A DNA stretch of 64,000 nt, from positions 4,836,001 to 4,900,000 of the forward strand of contig JAUCEF010000006.1 in the NCBI GenBank assembly GCA_033558025.1. The letters are read 5' to 3'. How positions within the stretch are numbered: position 1 is the stretch's first letter; every line of letters starts with the position of its first letter. The stretch comes from Phytophthora sp. 'mugwort' (Eukaryota > Oomycota > Peronosporomycetes > Peronosporales > Peronosporaceae). Below the pieces are notes generated by a model. It saw only the letters and a list, made by a program, of their open reading frames with translations, searched no databases and was not told where the DNA came from. Positions 29,040 to 40,571 of the stretch are shown piece by piece. A program made the translations under genes and the position numbers.

Positions 29040-30890
29040 AGTAGTCAAAACCAAGAAGGCACGGAGACTTGTGGCAACCGTGTACTTTGCATCCCGCCTG
29101 CCGAGAATTCTTACAGTTCCCTGATGGGCAGTCTGTGGCACGTGGGGACCTGCATTCGCGCTGCGAGGCCGTTCCTTCAGCGCCTTCGTCAGCGCGAGGC
29201 CCTTCTGCACCGCTTCGAGAGTGTCAAAGTGACGGAGGCGATGCAGCAAAACTTGCTGTGGTGGTGGCTCGTGCTGCATGCGCCTCATCTTAATGGAGTC
29301 TCTCTGGAATATTTCAACACTCTACCACCGCCGGATTTTGTGATCGAGGTCGACGCATCGGACTACGGTCTGTGTGCACTGGACTTGTCGCCGAAAGAGG
29401 CCCTCACCTACCAGTTCTCCGAATCCGAGCATGGACTGGTCGCTAAATAAAAAAAATATATTAAAAGCGGTGTCACCAATGGGGTTGACATCAATTTCTG
29501 CGAGCTCCTCTCGCGTGCCTTTGCCGTGAACAAATGGGGATCTCGGTGGGGTGAAGATGCTGCTTGCAATGGGCATCCCCGTCATGTGCATTTCCGTATC
29601 GACAACACTTCCGCTGTGGTGTGGCAAAAATAAGCTTTCCTCGCGGAATCCACGCGCCCAAGTGCTTATCCGGCTACTCAGCTGGTCGGAAACTTTGTTC
29701 CAACTTCGGTTCTCCGCATCACACATGGCTAGTGAAGACAACGAACGCGCAGACGCAAGAGCTGCTAACCGTCATTTCCTGCAAAGTTTGCATCACTAAC
29801 CTCTGGCTGGTTGCAGGTGTCTCCGTCGACAGATATTCTGGGCCTGACCATATTCTGGCAACGTATCTCCGAGCTCACGCCGTTACCGGCTCCACGTATG
29901 AACAGTACCACCGAGCTCTAAACAAGTGGACCGTCTGGGCTTCACGACGGGATATCCCGGCCTGGCTCGCTGGAGTCTCACTCGATGACCAAGTACGGTA
30001 TATTTCCGAATTTGTTATCCACGGCTTCCAGTTTGGCTTTGGATCGGGCGGTCCTATCCGCAGCGAGTCTATTCTGGCGGTCCTCTATGGTGTCCGACAT
30101 TTCTTCGCCGCCGCCGGCTGCGAGTTTCCACTAGCACGTCCGCACATTCACATGCTGCTCAAAGGAATCAGCCGTCTCGATACCCCAAGGAATCGTAAGG
30201 CACCCATGTCGCTTGAGCTCCTGGAAGTTTACTTTCACGACCTGTCCATGGCTGATCCCTTCGGGCAAGCCCTATGGGGGGTTCTGTGCTTGGCTTTCTT
30301 TTTTCCTACTGAGACGCTCTGAGGTCGTGGCGATCAATGACAGCATCTTCAAATGGTTTGCTGTAGAGCTCAAGGCATCGTTGTGATGGACGCTGCTGGC
30401 ACGCCTACAAGTTCACCAGTATAAGCCCGGACAGTTTGTCTAGGCCTCACCGATTCCAAGACAAACCAAGCCGGCGCCCCGACGACAAGGATGCTATCTC
30501 GGTCCGGGCATCCTTTCCTGTGTCCCGTGTTCGGAGCCCTCATCCTCCTCCAGGCCCGGAAGAGTCTCCCCGTGGCATCTTAGCTGCGGTGTACATGTCA
30601 GGCTGCGGTAAGCCATCCTGCATATCGATAGCGGACGTGGTAGGCGCTATCAAGCGTACGGCTGCCAAGATCGATGAAGATCCCAAGCGCTTTAGTTCGC
30701 ACTCGATCCGAGCGGTGACGCATATGTACCGCTCGGGCACGGACGTACTCACGAATCAATGGTCGATGGGTCTCAGACGCGTTCAAGACCTACACCAAAC
30801 TAAGCAAGGATCCAGTCGTCACGTTGTCGGCCGACATGGTGACTGGCGCACTGGGGGACTCGACATTGCATTAGTGCTGCTTATTGCATG
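29040..30890 (+). mobile_element. DIRS-type retrotransposon relic (RNase H and tyrosine recombinase)
   Basis: The pieces are the end of a DIRS-like RT region (GTCIRAARPFLQRLR, NGVSLEYFN), an RNase H start (VIEVDASDYGLCALD, about 29341) and its continuation (INFCELLSRAFAVNKWG, then RIDNTSAVVW and SEDNERADA). A tyrosine recombinase follows at about 29830-30880. Its catalytic landmarks are RRSEV near 30315 (reached only after a 1-nt expansion of a T run), HSIR at about 30700 and the putative nucleophile in TYTKL at about 30795. Tyrosine recombinase instead of a DDE integrase, coupled to RT/RNase H, defines the DIRS order. Several frameshifts show that it is dead. Split or inverted terminal repeats were not found. 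Confidence 0.78.
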
Positions 30891-31568
30891 ACTATTCATG
30901 GGGGCATCCCTCTGCTCGTCCCCTTATCGCTGATGGCCATTGCATAAGCTACATTAATGTAATTGTTCAGTTGACCCCCAAAGATTGTGGAAATATATTG
31001 ATGTTTTTCCCAACTCTGTGCTATTCTATACAGTTTATCCGATGCGAGCTTTGCGATAATGTTACAGAATTAGCAGCACCAAATTCAAGTGAACGTTGTA
31101 ACAGGCGACAAAATTGTGATGGTGGTAAATTGAGTAATATGGGACAGCATAAATTTCACATGCAATAGACTTAGCTTTTTCTTGTTGCAAATTCCGCATG
31201 GTTTTTTAGGGTAACGACGCGGGTTTTAAAACATAATAATGCACTGATGCATCGTGGACATGTACTGCTGCTTTGTACTGGATAATTCTGCGTGTTGGCA
31301 CAACTTAGCGCAAATTTACACGAAAGGGGCGACGGAAATGAATTACTTCAGCGAACGCATTGGGGTATCGTGCTCATAGATTGAGCTGAACGCGATATAG
31401 TTAGGGTTGTAGCACTGCTTTGAGTTGGCAACGCCATATAGAAATCACAGTCGGCGTGCAACCAGTCGAACTGACCCAATCGGTGTCAACAAGCAGGCAT
31501 GTACTGACCTATACAGACAGTGAAGATCTATAAAACTGCTGAAAACAATAAGATGTATTCAACTTGAA
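30891..31568. other. Intergenic, nothing recognised
   Basis: A/T-rich, with only chance frames. It forms the border between the transposon block and the Armadillo gene. Confidence 0.45.
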
Positions 31569-33868
31569 TCAACTGGCTACCCAACCCACAGCAACACTGC
31601 GTAGAAGATTTCCTACATTCGCAAGAACATTTGAAGCAGAAGCAGGACGCAGTTTTTCCAGCGTCACTAAGCCCGATTGCTTTTGCACTTCATTGCCCGT
31701 CTTCACTAGCAGTTGCAGAAGCGGAATGGCTCCACCCCGGACAATTGCGTCGCAATTCTCGTCACTGCTACTCGCGAGCTTTCGCAGAGCAGCTGCTACG
31801 TTGGCTTTCTGAGCGTTCGTTCCCGACCGCAGGAAACCCATCAAAGGAGCGATCACTTCTTCAAACGGGGACTTACTTTCGCTGTCTTGGTCGTTCATAC
31901 TGGCCAGATTCCCAAATACCCGTACAGCTTGCGTTTTCTGGTCATCAGTCCCTGACAGCACAAGTGTCAATAAAGGAGCTATCCCTCCGTCGTGAACAAT
32001 TGCAGCGCGATTGGTATCGTTGTTTTGGGCAATACAAGCGAGAGCATAAGCTGTCCACTGCTTCTGGTCGTTGTTCCCAGCTCGAAGCAGCTCAACCAGC
32101 GGTGCGATCGCTCCTTGTCGACCGATTTTGTCGCGGGTGGCGTCACTACTCGCAGCGAAATTGCCCAACGTATAGGCAGCCTCCTGCTTCGGAGCGTCTG
32201 ACCCAGTTCGGACGAGATCCACGAGTGGCAAAATGGCATCGTCAAACCCCATAACATCAGCCATTGAATCGATCTCGCAAGCGAGATTCCCTAAGGCGTA
32301 AGTGCTCCACTGTTTTTGAGCATCCGCTCCAGTCCGCAATAATTTCACAAGGGGTGCAATTGCGCCTTCCAGCGTGATTTTGACTCGATTGTCATCATTG
32401 TAAGCGAGATTGCCAAGAGTGTAGGCAGACCACTGCTTCTGAGCACTTGTACCCGAACGAAGAAGCGAAACAAGTGGAGGAACTGCTCCTTCTTGGGCGA
32501 TTGCAACGCGGTTTGCCTCGTTATTCAAGGACAGGGCTCCAAGCGCGTACACCGCCCACTGGTTCTGAGCATCTGTCACGGCTTTCACGAACGCCACCAT
32601 TGGAGGAATGGCACCTTCCCGAGAAATCGTTGCACGGTTTTCATCATTGTCAGCGGCCAGGTTGCCCAGTGTTAGGCGGCTTCCTGCCTCTGCATGTCCG
32701 TCCCGGATCGCAGGAGCGTCACTAAAGGCTGGATAGCTCCTTGTCGCGCAATCGCTACACAGTTTTCGTCGCTGTTACTGGCCAGAGTTCCCAATGACTC
32801 GGCCGACCAGAGCTTTTGGTTGGCTGTTCCATTCAGCAAAAGAGCTACGAGAGGGTCCAGAATGCCAGCGTTACGCAGTCGGTCTCCTTCTCCACGAGTT
32901 GCCAGACAGAAACAGAGAATGGAGGCGTCTTCCTTCACCTGGTCGTCATCATCCTGAAGATCACGTACAAGCGCTTGAATTTCTGGTTGTGTCGCCTCCC
33001 GAATGCAGCTTCGAAGTATTTCAAACTCGGAATCGCTCATCTTGGAGTAGATAAACGTGAACCAACTGAGACAATGAAGCGCGTACAGTTCAGTGTAGAA
33101 GCTGTTTCCCTCTCGAATTAAACGTACGAATAGTCCGATCCCATCCGCTTGATACACTTGCACTCGACTGTTACTGGTCACACACTTTCGGATTAAAGCC
33201 AACAATGCTTGTTCCTTCTCCGCAGCTTTTTCTCGCTTGCCAAATTCTTTCTCAGCAGCGTGACGGGACGCCAGCGTCTCCATAATTAAGGGCACCGAGT
33301 AGTTGGCCAATAAAGCCTCAAAACTCCGCATCAGCACAGGTTTCTGCAATCTGCGCATTCTCCGCCTCCTCGTCCCTCCGCTTCTCCACCAACTGGAGTA
33401 ACGCCGCTTGTACTTGGTCGTGTGTGAGCTTGACATCTCGTGAACATCTTCGACTTTTGAGAGGAATTTGGCAGCGTTCTTGGCAGCCGAGGCAGTGCCA
33501 TTCATCATCGTCACGGAAGTTGCAAGGCCCAGCATCCGGAAGAGCTGGTCGATCTCCGCCACAATCACCTGGCGTGCGTCCTCCATCTCGTTGCGCTTGA
33601 AAAAGCGGAGGAATCGGTTCAAGTCGTTGTATTTCTGCAAATATTGCGAATAGTTGTGAACGGCAAGCGCAAATGTTTTGACAGTGGCGTTACGGTGGAG
33701 GGTGGCGTCGTTTTGGAGGGGTCCATTGCGCTCCAGAAGTTGAAGCTCGATATGGATCTCCGTTAATTGAAGATACGTGTGTCTATTGACGCGACGCTGG
33801 TGGCGAATAGCTTCTCGCAATTCAAAGATCTTGGCCAACCCTTGAGCCACGCTGATGGCGGTGATCAT
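31569..33868 (-). pseudogene. Armadillo-repeat protein interrupted by one frameshift
   Basis: The ATG at 33868 opens a frame that stops at 32672. The other half of the same protein continues in another frame to 31569. The break is at QRQEAA, where the repeat consensus continues Y-T-L-G-N-L; one missing base turns TAC-ACA-CTG into TAA-CAC-TGG. Replacing one base would give about 766 aa. The N-terminal 150 residues are all-helical (SVAQGLAKIFELREAI...YLQLTEIHIELQLLERN) and resemble a four-helix bundle of the MLKL/HeLo kind; that is inference. About ten 42-residue Armadillo repeats follow (pattern GAI-PLV-LLR-GT-QKQ-AA-LGNLA). There is no other stop in either half, so this is a very recent pseudogene, a sequencing error, or recoding. 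Function unknown; ARM arrays bind partner proteins. Confidence 0.8.
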
Positions 33869-36112
33869 GGCCAATTGGGTTGTGTTTTTTTGTTGAGTGC
33901 TCGATGGCAACTTCAAGAATGACCGATGCGAACAAGGTTCGACTTTGACGAGCTTTGGGGTCTCGGTGAGCCTTGGTCTGGACTTGACTCGCGCAGCTCG
34001 CACTTTTTCATGGGCAGTTGAGTTGCAGCGTGGTTGGCTGTCTCGTCCGACCTGATTATCCAGAGGGATTTGCTTGTCAAATTTGAGAGATGTCGCCTAT
34101 TTTTCACACCCTTCACGCTCGGAAGCTTGTGAGTTTTCTCTTGGATGGCTGGCACATGCTCCGGGTCACAGGATCTGCTGGAAGTTAGGATACACAGCTT
34201 TTAGGGATGGAACTATGAGATTAAAATCGGAGTAAGGTGTGGCGTAAGTACGAATTCTGGTTAATGAAAAAAAAGTTTTCGTGTTATTTCTGCGTGGTAA
34301 CAGGAATTTTTGATAACGTCGCACATCGTTGTTGCCCAAGCTTTCGGGGAACTTTTCTACAGGCTCCTATGAAGGCTGCAGACTTCGTACCACATCAATC
34401 AAATGGCTAGGGACAATCAACGAGAATTTCGCATATCCGACCGAGGTAAAAGCGTCCACTGGGTGTCGTTTCGACATGTCGGCGTGACCCGAATGTCGGA
34501 CCAAGCTGATTGATTGAGGTTAGGCACTCGAGGCGTATCGAAAGGCACTGCATACTGACTGTTTATGGTGCGTATGATTCGCTGAGAACAAAGGTACATC
34601 AGATGCCGCTGTACTTGCCGCCAGCGAAAAAATCGCGTGTGTTGAGTTGAGTACACGATGCGCTGCAACTGGCAACAGGACGCCGTCAGTATCTCAAAGA
34701 TCGCATTCCAACTATGGCAGATATGGTATCAGCAGCTACAGGAAAGTTCTCGTAGCAATTTCGCTGATGGGGGGATTGTGAGAGAAGATACATGAGTTAA
34801 TTACCCCATCGGTTCTCGGTTCTAAGGTCTCAAGCTGAGCTCATCAAGAAAGCGCAGCAGTCAGCTGCGCAGCGCATGTCCTGCTCTGGACTAGCCGTTC
34901 GATCATACCAAAGGAAATATTCTTGTGTCCGCACGGCACAGCAGGTAACGCTCATAATGTACTAGAGGCCGTCGAAATATCCCAATAGCATCACACTTCT
35001 CTGTCTGCGACGCGAATTACGGACCTGCGCAAAACAAAACTACAACTCACTAGTCGGTTCTTCATGGCAACCATCGATTGTCTCAATTGGAAAGCCTCGT
35101 CGTAGACGTGAACATGTCGCGTATTTTTATTAACGAATTGCCGCTTCAAGGATGTTCAATACGCAATACAGCACATGTTCAACCAATAATATGTATGACA
35201 TGTGCGAAATTGTAAAAACAAAACTGTTCGGGGAACAAATTCTCTGATAGCACGTTGCAATTTGTGATCAGGGGTGGCCGATGGTGGCTACAACGGTGGC
35301 AACTGCAAAAGCAACTGATGCCGAGGATATTGATGAGTTTGCGCCGCCGGAAACGACTTCAGCTCAAGGACCCTGGCGTGTATCACATCTGTTGTGTACG
35401 CTAAGATTTTGCATGGCAGTTGAGGGCGAACCATCTTGGATACTATATAGTAGCTTAATGATATAAACACGTGTACATACTTACGAAAGAAATTTGTGGC
35501 AGGATTAGCCGTACAAGTGAGTGGATAAGTGCAGTCGTGTCACTTTTCTTGCCGGTCTCGTGCACGTTTCTGCCTTATCGTTGGCTACTACTGTACAGCG
35601 GTAGTGCACTTGGGGTATGAATCACCAGTCGACCGAGCTGCAACTTGGGTGGCAACGCTCCCAATAGTTTTGTTTGATGCTTATGTCAACAAATACTTGA
35701 CATACACAAACTTGTCAGTCAGATTGTTCCGATAATTGCATTGTACTATTACTACGACCATTTCTGGAAGTCGGAGATGAAGTTGAAGTTGAAGTTACAG
35801 TATAAAAAAATAACGGGGCCAATACAGTACAATAATCTGATCACAGTTAACCCCACGTCGAGCATCGCGTTTTTTTGTGTTTGTGAAGTGCTACAGTCGG
35901 AAATTAACTGAAAGCATGTCGTCACGCGTAAGATTGTATTCATACATGCAAGCCGAGCGTGGCTTACCTAAGAAGTTTGTATTTTAACACCATTTAATTT
36001 GTTGAAATTCAACCGCCGATTTCGGAACAGCTATTTGACCAACGCCACTCAAAGACGAGACGAGTGCATTTTGTATTCTCTTAGTGCTGAGCTACTTGCT
36101 TCATGGCATTGG
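33869..36112. other. 2.2-kb spacer, no supported gene
   Basis: Short frames on both strands without recognisable domains. A minus frame at 33913-34155 overlaps the Armadillo gene's upstream region in another frame. A GAAGTTGAAGTTGAAGTT triplet run sits near 35775. I see no transposon signature. Confidence 0.4.
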
Positions 36113-36926
36113 TCAAGCGCCATACTTCGGTGCAGATCCAAGGCGGAAAGCCATCTCTTTCATGAACACGCGTGCGTCCATCGCTCCGTAACCACCAAGC
36201 ATATCAATCTCTGCCTCGTCAAAGGTCTGCACGGCATCCCGACGGGTCTGATCCTGGAACAAGCTGGTGAACAGCAATCGTCGCGGGGCTTCCTCTGAGT
36301 CTTGTTCGGGGTATTTGTGATCAAATTTCTTGTAGCTCTGCTGGGGCCGCAGCGGATGGGGCCGCAAGGGCTCGGCCACTCGCTGCGTGGCAGTCCTCAC
36401 GATCGAAACGAAGACCTCGCTGTTATTATCGGCTCCATGCTGCGTCGCCAGCTCTGAGACCAGCGAATGGACCCAGTGGTCCTCAGGCAGTGACTCGTTC
36501 GTGGCCGCTTCAACGTGCACGAAGGCCAGGGCCTTGGCGATCTCCGGGTCCGCCAGAAGTGAGACGATCTGAGTCTTGGTGTCTTCTGATTCCTGGTGCA
36601 CGGACGTTACTCCTGCGCTCTTGGCGAGTTGAAGGGCGGAATCAGACGCGCTGTAGAAAGAAATGGGCATCTTCGGGTACCTATTCACCCAGTATGTTTA
36701 GGACAAAAGAGCACTTTTCCAGGAATTGGTACACTTTAACTCACACGATAAGACCCTCTTCTCCATGGACACCCAGCAGCGCCGCCAAGTCGCTGGACTT
36801 CGAGCTCGGCAGCACCAGGAAGCCGCTACAGCCGCGCGCCGCTACGTCATCGAACGCGGATGAGGCGGCATCTCCGTTGCCGTCCACGAAGACGACGAGG
36901 ATCTTCTGTGCGAGGTGGTGCGTCAT
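36113..36926 (-). CDS. Two-exon conserved-looking protein of unknown function
   Basis: Exons 36926-36745 and 36680-36113, joined across a 64-bp GTGAGT...TAG intron, give 249 aa; the join reads [15 protein letters not shown] without a gap. The first 60 residues ([12 protein letters not shown]...FDDVAA, then [19 protein letters not shown]) have the alternating strand-helix look of a thioredoxin- or PDI-like fold. There is no CxxC active site, no signal peptide and no ER retention signal, so this is a weak impression. The remainder is hydrophilic, with a conserved-looking end ([28 protein letters not shown]). An exon upstream of 36926 is possible because the start is only the first ATG in the open frame. 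I do not recognise a named family. Confidence 0.6.
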
Positions 36927-37048
36927 TTGACCGCAGGCTCAAAAGTGATTTGGGTCTAAATTAAATGAGGTGCAGTACCTAACTATGTGTGGCACATATC
37001 GTCATGGCCCCGCGACGCACTGAGCGGTAAGTCTCCTGACCTCTGAGG

Positions 37049-38331
37049 AGCCGAAGTGGACGCCCAGAAGGGATTCCTCGGTCTGTCCATCCCCCCTGCT
37101 GTGGATCTCGCTCGCCACCTATGCGCGCATCGCGCTGTACTCGATCGCCTACGCGTTCTCGTACGATGGAGCTGGCTGCGACCTTGCTGACCTCCGTCTG
37201 GAAACGGTTCCGCTGCTCACTGTGTGGTCCAGCATATCGACTGTTGTGACGCTTTGCGGACAGACTTGGGGGGAGCGGTTGGTAACTGTAAATTAGGGCA
37301 GATGCTTGTGACGGTGTGCACGCCCGCGCTGATGCTGGTTCGTGGAGCTCATTGCGCGCGTCGACGAACGCTGTGGGGATCGTCCGTCTCGGCGTCCGCT
37401 TCTCGCGCATCTTGATGTTCTCCATCTGGCCGAATTTGGTGTACGTCTGCGTTCGATGATGCCCACGACGGTGGTGAGCGCGTTGTCCATGACGGTGTCT
37501 GTCGTGGCTAACTATTTGTTTCATTTACAGCGCGTTTGGCTGGGCGGATCTCGGTTTTAATGGGTCAGCAATGGCGATGGTGATGGCGTCGTGGCGCTCA
37601 CGTGGTACTGCATTGTTTCCAAGAAGATGCACCTGCTGGCATGGAGTGACTGGGACTTCAGCGAGTTCACTCGCCAGCACATGACCGTGTTCTACATGTA
37701 CACCAACTATGCTCCTGTGGCTGTCAACAGCTAATAGGGTGGCTCTCGCTTATTGCTGCGTGGGTTCAAGTGGACATCATCACTGTTAACATTATGGTGT
37801 CGGGGTCTGGCGCTTGCTGTGGGCTCTTCTGGGATTTCGGCTCGGGCTCGCAGATCCGCGCCTCCAATTTGCTGGGCGCAAACCGAGTGAACGCTGGCAA
37901 GACGCAGAGTATTCACGGATCTGGATGTATTGCTGTCACCAGTGACGCTCCTCGTGCTGACCACACTTCCATTCCGCGCCGGTGTATTCCGGCTGTACAC
38001 CAACGACGACGACTTGTTAAACGTGTGCACGACAGTGTTGCCGATCTTCATTGTGGCGTTCATGGTCGAGGCGGCTGAGATGGTGTTCGCAACGACCTAG
38101 TCCGCTATGGGCTAGGCGCTCATCACTGCATTGACCATGACATGGCTCGTCGATCTACCGCCTGCGTATGTGCTGGCCATAGCACTGATGGGCGGCTTCG
38201 AGGCGATCTGGTACTTGATCTGTCTCATTGAGATGCTCAAGCTGGTCATGTACGTGATCGTACTGTGTCAGATCAACTGTGCCGAGATGGTGCGAGAGGT
38301 CATCAAGAGCATGGAGTCTCCCGAGACCTGA
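37049..38331 (+). pseudogene. MATE transporter pseudogene
   Basis: A decayed tandem copy of the gene at 38814-40481. Fragments in three frames match it in order: LATYARIALYS near 37114, VTLCGQTWGERL near 37248, KKMHLLAWSDWDFSEF near 37624, a SGSQIRASNLLGANRV-like stretch near 37850, and a C-terminal LMGGFEAIWYLICLIEMLKL run at 38185-38250. That last frame ends at a natural stop (38329-38331) and is the best preserved. Internal stops, frameshifts and deletions make a transporter impossible. Direct adjacency in the same orientation shows a tandem duplication. Confidence 0.85.
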
Positions 38332-38813
38332 CGCCAACAGGACTTGTGTATTAATTGGAGGATGTGGGTGACGGCGTCCCCCCGCACCAGCAGCAGCACC
38401 ACCGCGTTAATGACAAGTCAATGTACGACATAGTTTGAGAGTGAAACGAGAGGTCCCTCGACTGTGTGACCATTCACCAACATTGATAGCATAAACCGGC
38501 CATTGTATCAAATGCCTCCACAACCCGATGCAATCTATAACATGATATTCGAGCCATCACTCCTTCCTTGTCATTTCCATACTCACAAATACCATCCATC
38601 GACTATAACTTCCCGGCTATGTTCGAGCGACGCGGGAGATTGATGTGCTTTGTCTACGGGAATTCGGTTTTTGTATGCCGTGTAGATAGGTCCCACGTGA
38701 TGTGTGTGCGTACGTGGTTGGCCTCCGACGGCGGCATGGACCCGGCTGGTCATTCCGCAATTTGCCGCGTCGTGCTCAAGCTCAAGAAGAAGAAGAAGCT
38801 CCGTCTGCTTGCT

Positions 38814-40481
38814 ATGGGGGAGAAGTCGCCACTGCTGAACGGCGAGAAAGGTCCCAGCCGCGGCCAGCACGCGCTGGTCAAGGAGGCGGACGTGAACGTG
38901 GCCGAGGAGTTCTGGAGCCTCACGTGGATGGCGCTTCAAGTGTCGCTCTCGACCTTCGCTCGGATCGCGCTCATCTCCGTGGACAGCGCGTTCCTGGGGC
39001 ATCTCGGTACGTCGTCGCTTGCTGCTGCGTCGCTGGCGTCGACGTGGACGAACGTGCCGCTGGCCGGCGTCTGGTCCGGCGCCACGGCGCTCGTGACGCT
39101 CTGTGGCCAGGCCTGGGGCGCTAAGAACGGCGACCTGGCCGGCATCTGGCTGCAGATCGGTCTTGTGGTCGTCACAGTGCTGTCCGTACCCGTCGCGCTC
39201 TGGTATTGGTGCATTGGCTACGCGCTGGACTTGTCCACAGACGATACTGAAGTCGTACAGCTCGGTGTGCGGTTCGCCCGCATCCTGTCGCTGAGCATCT
39301 GGCCCTCGCTCGTCTATGCGTGTGTGCGTCTCTACTTCCAATCCATGGGCATCATGTCCCCCGTGACGGTCGTAGGCACACTGTCCATTGGCGTAGCGTG
39401 CGCTGCCAACTACATCCTGATCTTCGGCGCCTTTGGCTGGGGCGGCCTTGGCTTTGACGGCTCCCCTATGGCAACGGTCATTGCCGCGTGGTTCCAGCCC
39501 ATCTCGCTCATCTCGTACTGCATTTTCTACAAGAAGATGCACCTCCAGGCATGGGGCGGCTGGGATTTCAGCGCGTTCACACCCGACCGCCTCCACATCT
39601 TCTTCAATATCGCCGGACCAGTTGCTGCCAACAGTACCGTGTCCAATCTGGCCAACTCGGCACTTACGCTAGTGGCTGCAAAGCTCGGATCGGATGTCAT
39701 TGCTGCTAACGCCGTGATTTCGGGTCTGTGGTCGCTGTTGTGGGCGCTCTTCTGGGGCTACGGATCGGCGACGCAAATCCGGGTCGCGAATTACCTCGGT
39801 GCTGGACGTCCAAAGGCCGCACGAGTGCTGGGATTCTTGGGATTATTATGCACAGTCGGCACAGTCGTAACACTCGCGATTGTCACTCTGGCGCTGCGTG
39901 AAACGCTCTTCCGCTTGTACTCGAACGACGACACGCTACTGCAGTTGTGTATGTTGGTACAGCCGATCTTTATTACGGGCTACATGATCGAATCGGTGGA
40001 GATTCTCATCTCGTCGGTGCTTGCTGGGATGGGCGAAGTCTCGGTCACTGCGTGGGTGAGTTCGCTCAGTGTGTGGTGCATTGAGCTTCCAATTGCGTAC
40101 TTTGGTGGCGTCACGATGGGTCTCGGGTTTCCGGCGCTATGGTACGGCGTCTGTACGATGGAGGTGCTCAAGCTCGGGATCTTCACGTACGTCCTGTTGC
40201 GCACCAATTGGGCCGAGATGGCTGAACGCGCAGTGATGAACATGGAAGCTACTAGCGATAGTGACACTGGCGTCGAGCAGGAGGCTCTGCAGTACGCTAT
40301 GACAGAAGGTGGCAATACACCTGGCAGTCTGGCGCCAGTGGTGCGTTCACCTGCAGCCCAAGGACTCATGACGCCGTCTGGACGACGACGTCAATGGGAC
40401 CAGATCGAGGACGGGTCTCTACTGCGCTCGCCATTCTTTGGACGAACGCCTCGATCCGACAACTCGTTCTCTCAAGCTTAG
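38814..40481 (+). CDS. MATE-family efflux transporter
   Basis: Intronless, 555 aa from the ATG at 38814 (MGEKSPLLNGEKG). An earlier in-frame ATG at 38619 would add 65 residues of unlike composition, including a Lys run, so I prefer the later start. Twelve hydrophobic helices are evident. Hallmarks of eukaryotic MATE proteins are FARIALISVDSAFLGHLGT near the start, VTLCGQAWGAKN, the mid-protein AAWFQPISLISYCIF, and the second-half repeat GSATQIRVANYLGAGRP. MATE proteins export organic cations, flavonoids, organic acids or drugs in exchange for H+ or Na+; the substrate cannot be read from sequence. The C-terminal 80 residues are hydrophilic. A dead tandem copy lies immediately upstream. Confidence 0.92.
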   Translation: MGEKSPLLNGEKGPSRGQHALVKEADVNVAEEFWSLTWMALQVSLSTFARIALISVDSAFLGHLGTSSLAAASLASTWTNVPLAGVWSGATALVTLCGQAWGAKNGDLAGIWLQIGLVVVTVLSVPVALWYWCIGYALDLSTDDTEVVQLGVRFARILSLSIWPSLVYACVRLYFQSMGIMSPVTVVGTLSIGVACAANYILIFGAFGWGGLGFDGSPMATVIAAWFQPISLISYCIFYKKMHLQAWGGWDFSAFTPDRLHIFFNIAGPVAANSTVSNLANSALTLVAAKLGSDVIAANAVISGLWSLLWALFWGYGSATQIRVANYLGAGRPKAARVLGFLGLLCTVGTVVTLAIVTLALRETLFRLYSNDDTLLQLCMLVQPIFITGYMIESVEILISSVLAGMGEVSVTAWVSSLSVWCIELPIAYFGGVTMGLGFPALWYGVCTMEVLKLGIFTYVLLRTNWAEMAERAVMNMEATSDSDTGVEQEALQYAMTEGGNTPGSLAPVVRSPAAQGLMTPSGRRRQWDQIEDGSLLRSPFFGRTPRSDNSFSQA

Positions 40482-40571
40482 ATCATGCTTGAGACGACGT
40501 GTATATATTATCCGGAGCCCGTACTCAAGAGAAAATCTCTCTTTAGTAATAGCAGGTTGCATTTACCTTTT

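Noticed and set aside
38619..38813. Upstream in-frame ATG that would extend the MATE protein by 65 residues
   Set aside because: The extension contains Cys/Val-rich and Lys-run sequence unlike MATE N-termini. The ATG at 38814 begins a typical hydrophilic head just before helix 1.
38583..39596. 337-codon minus frame opposite the MATE gene
   Set aside because: Shadow of a GC-rich coding strand, rich in Arg/His/Glu, without recognisable features.
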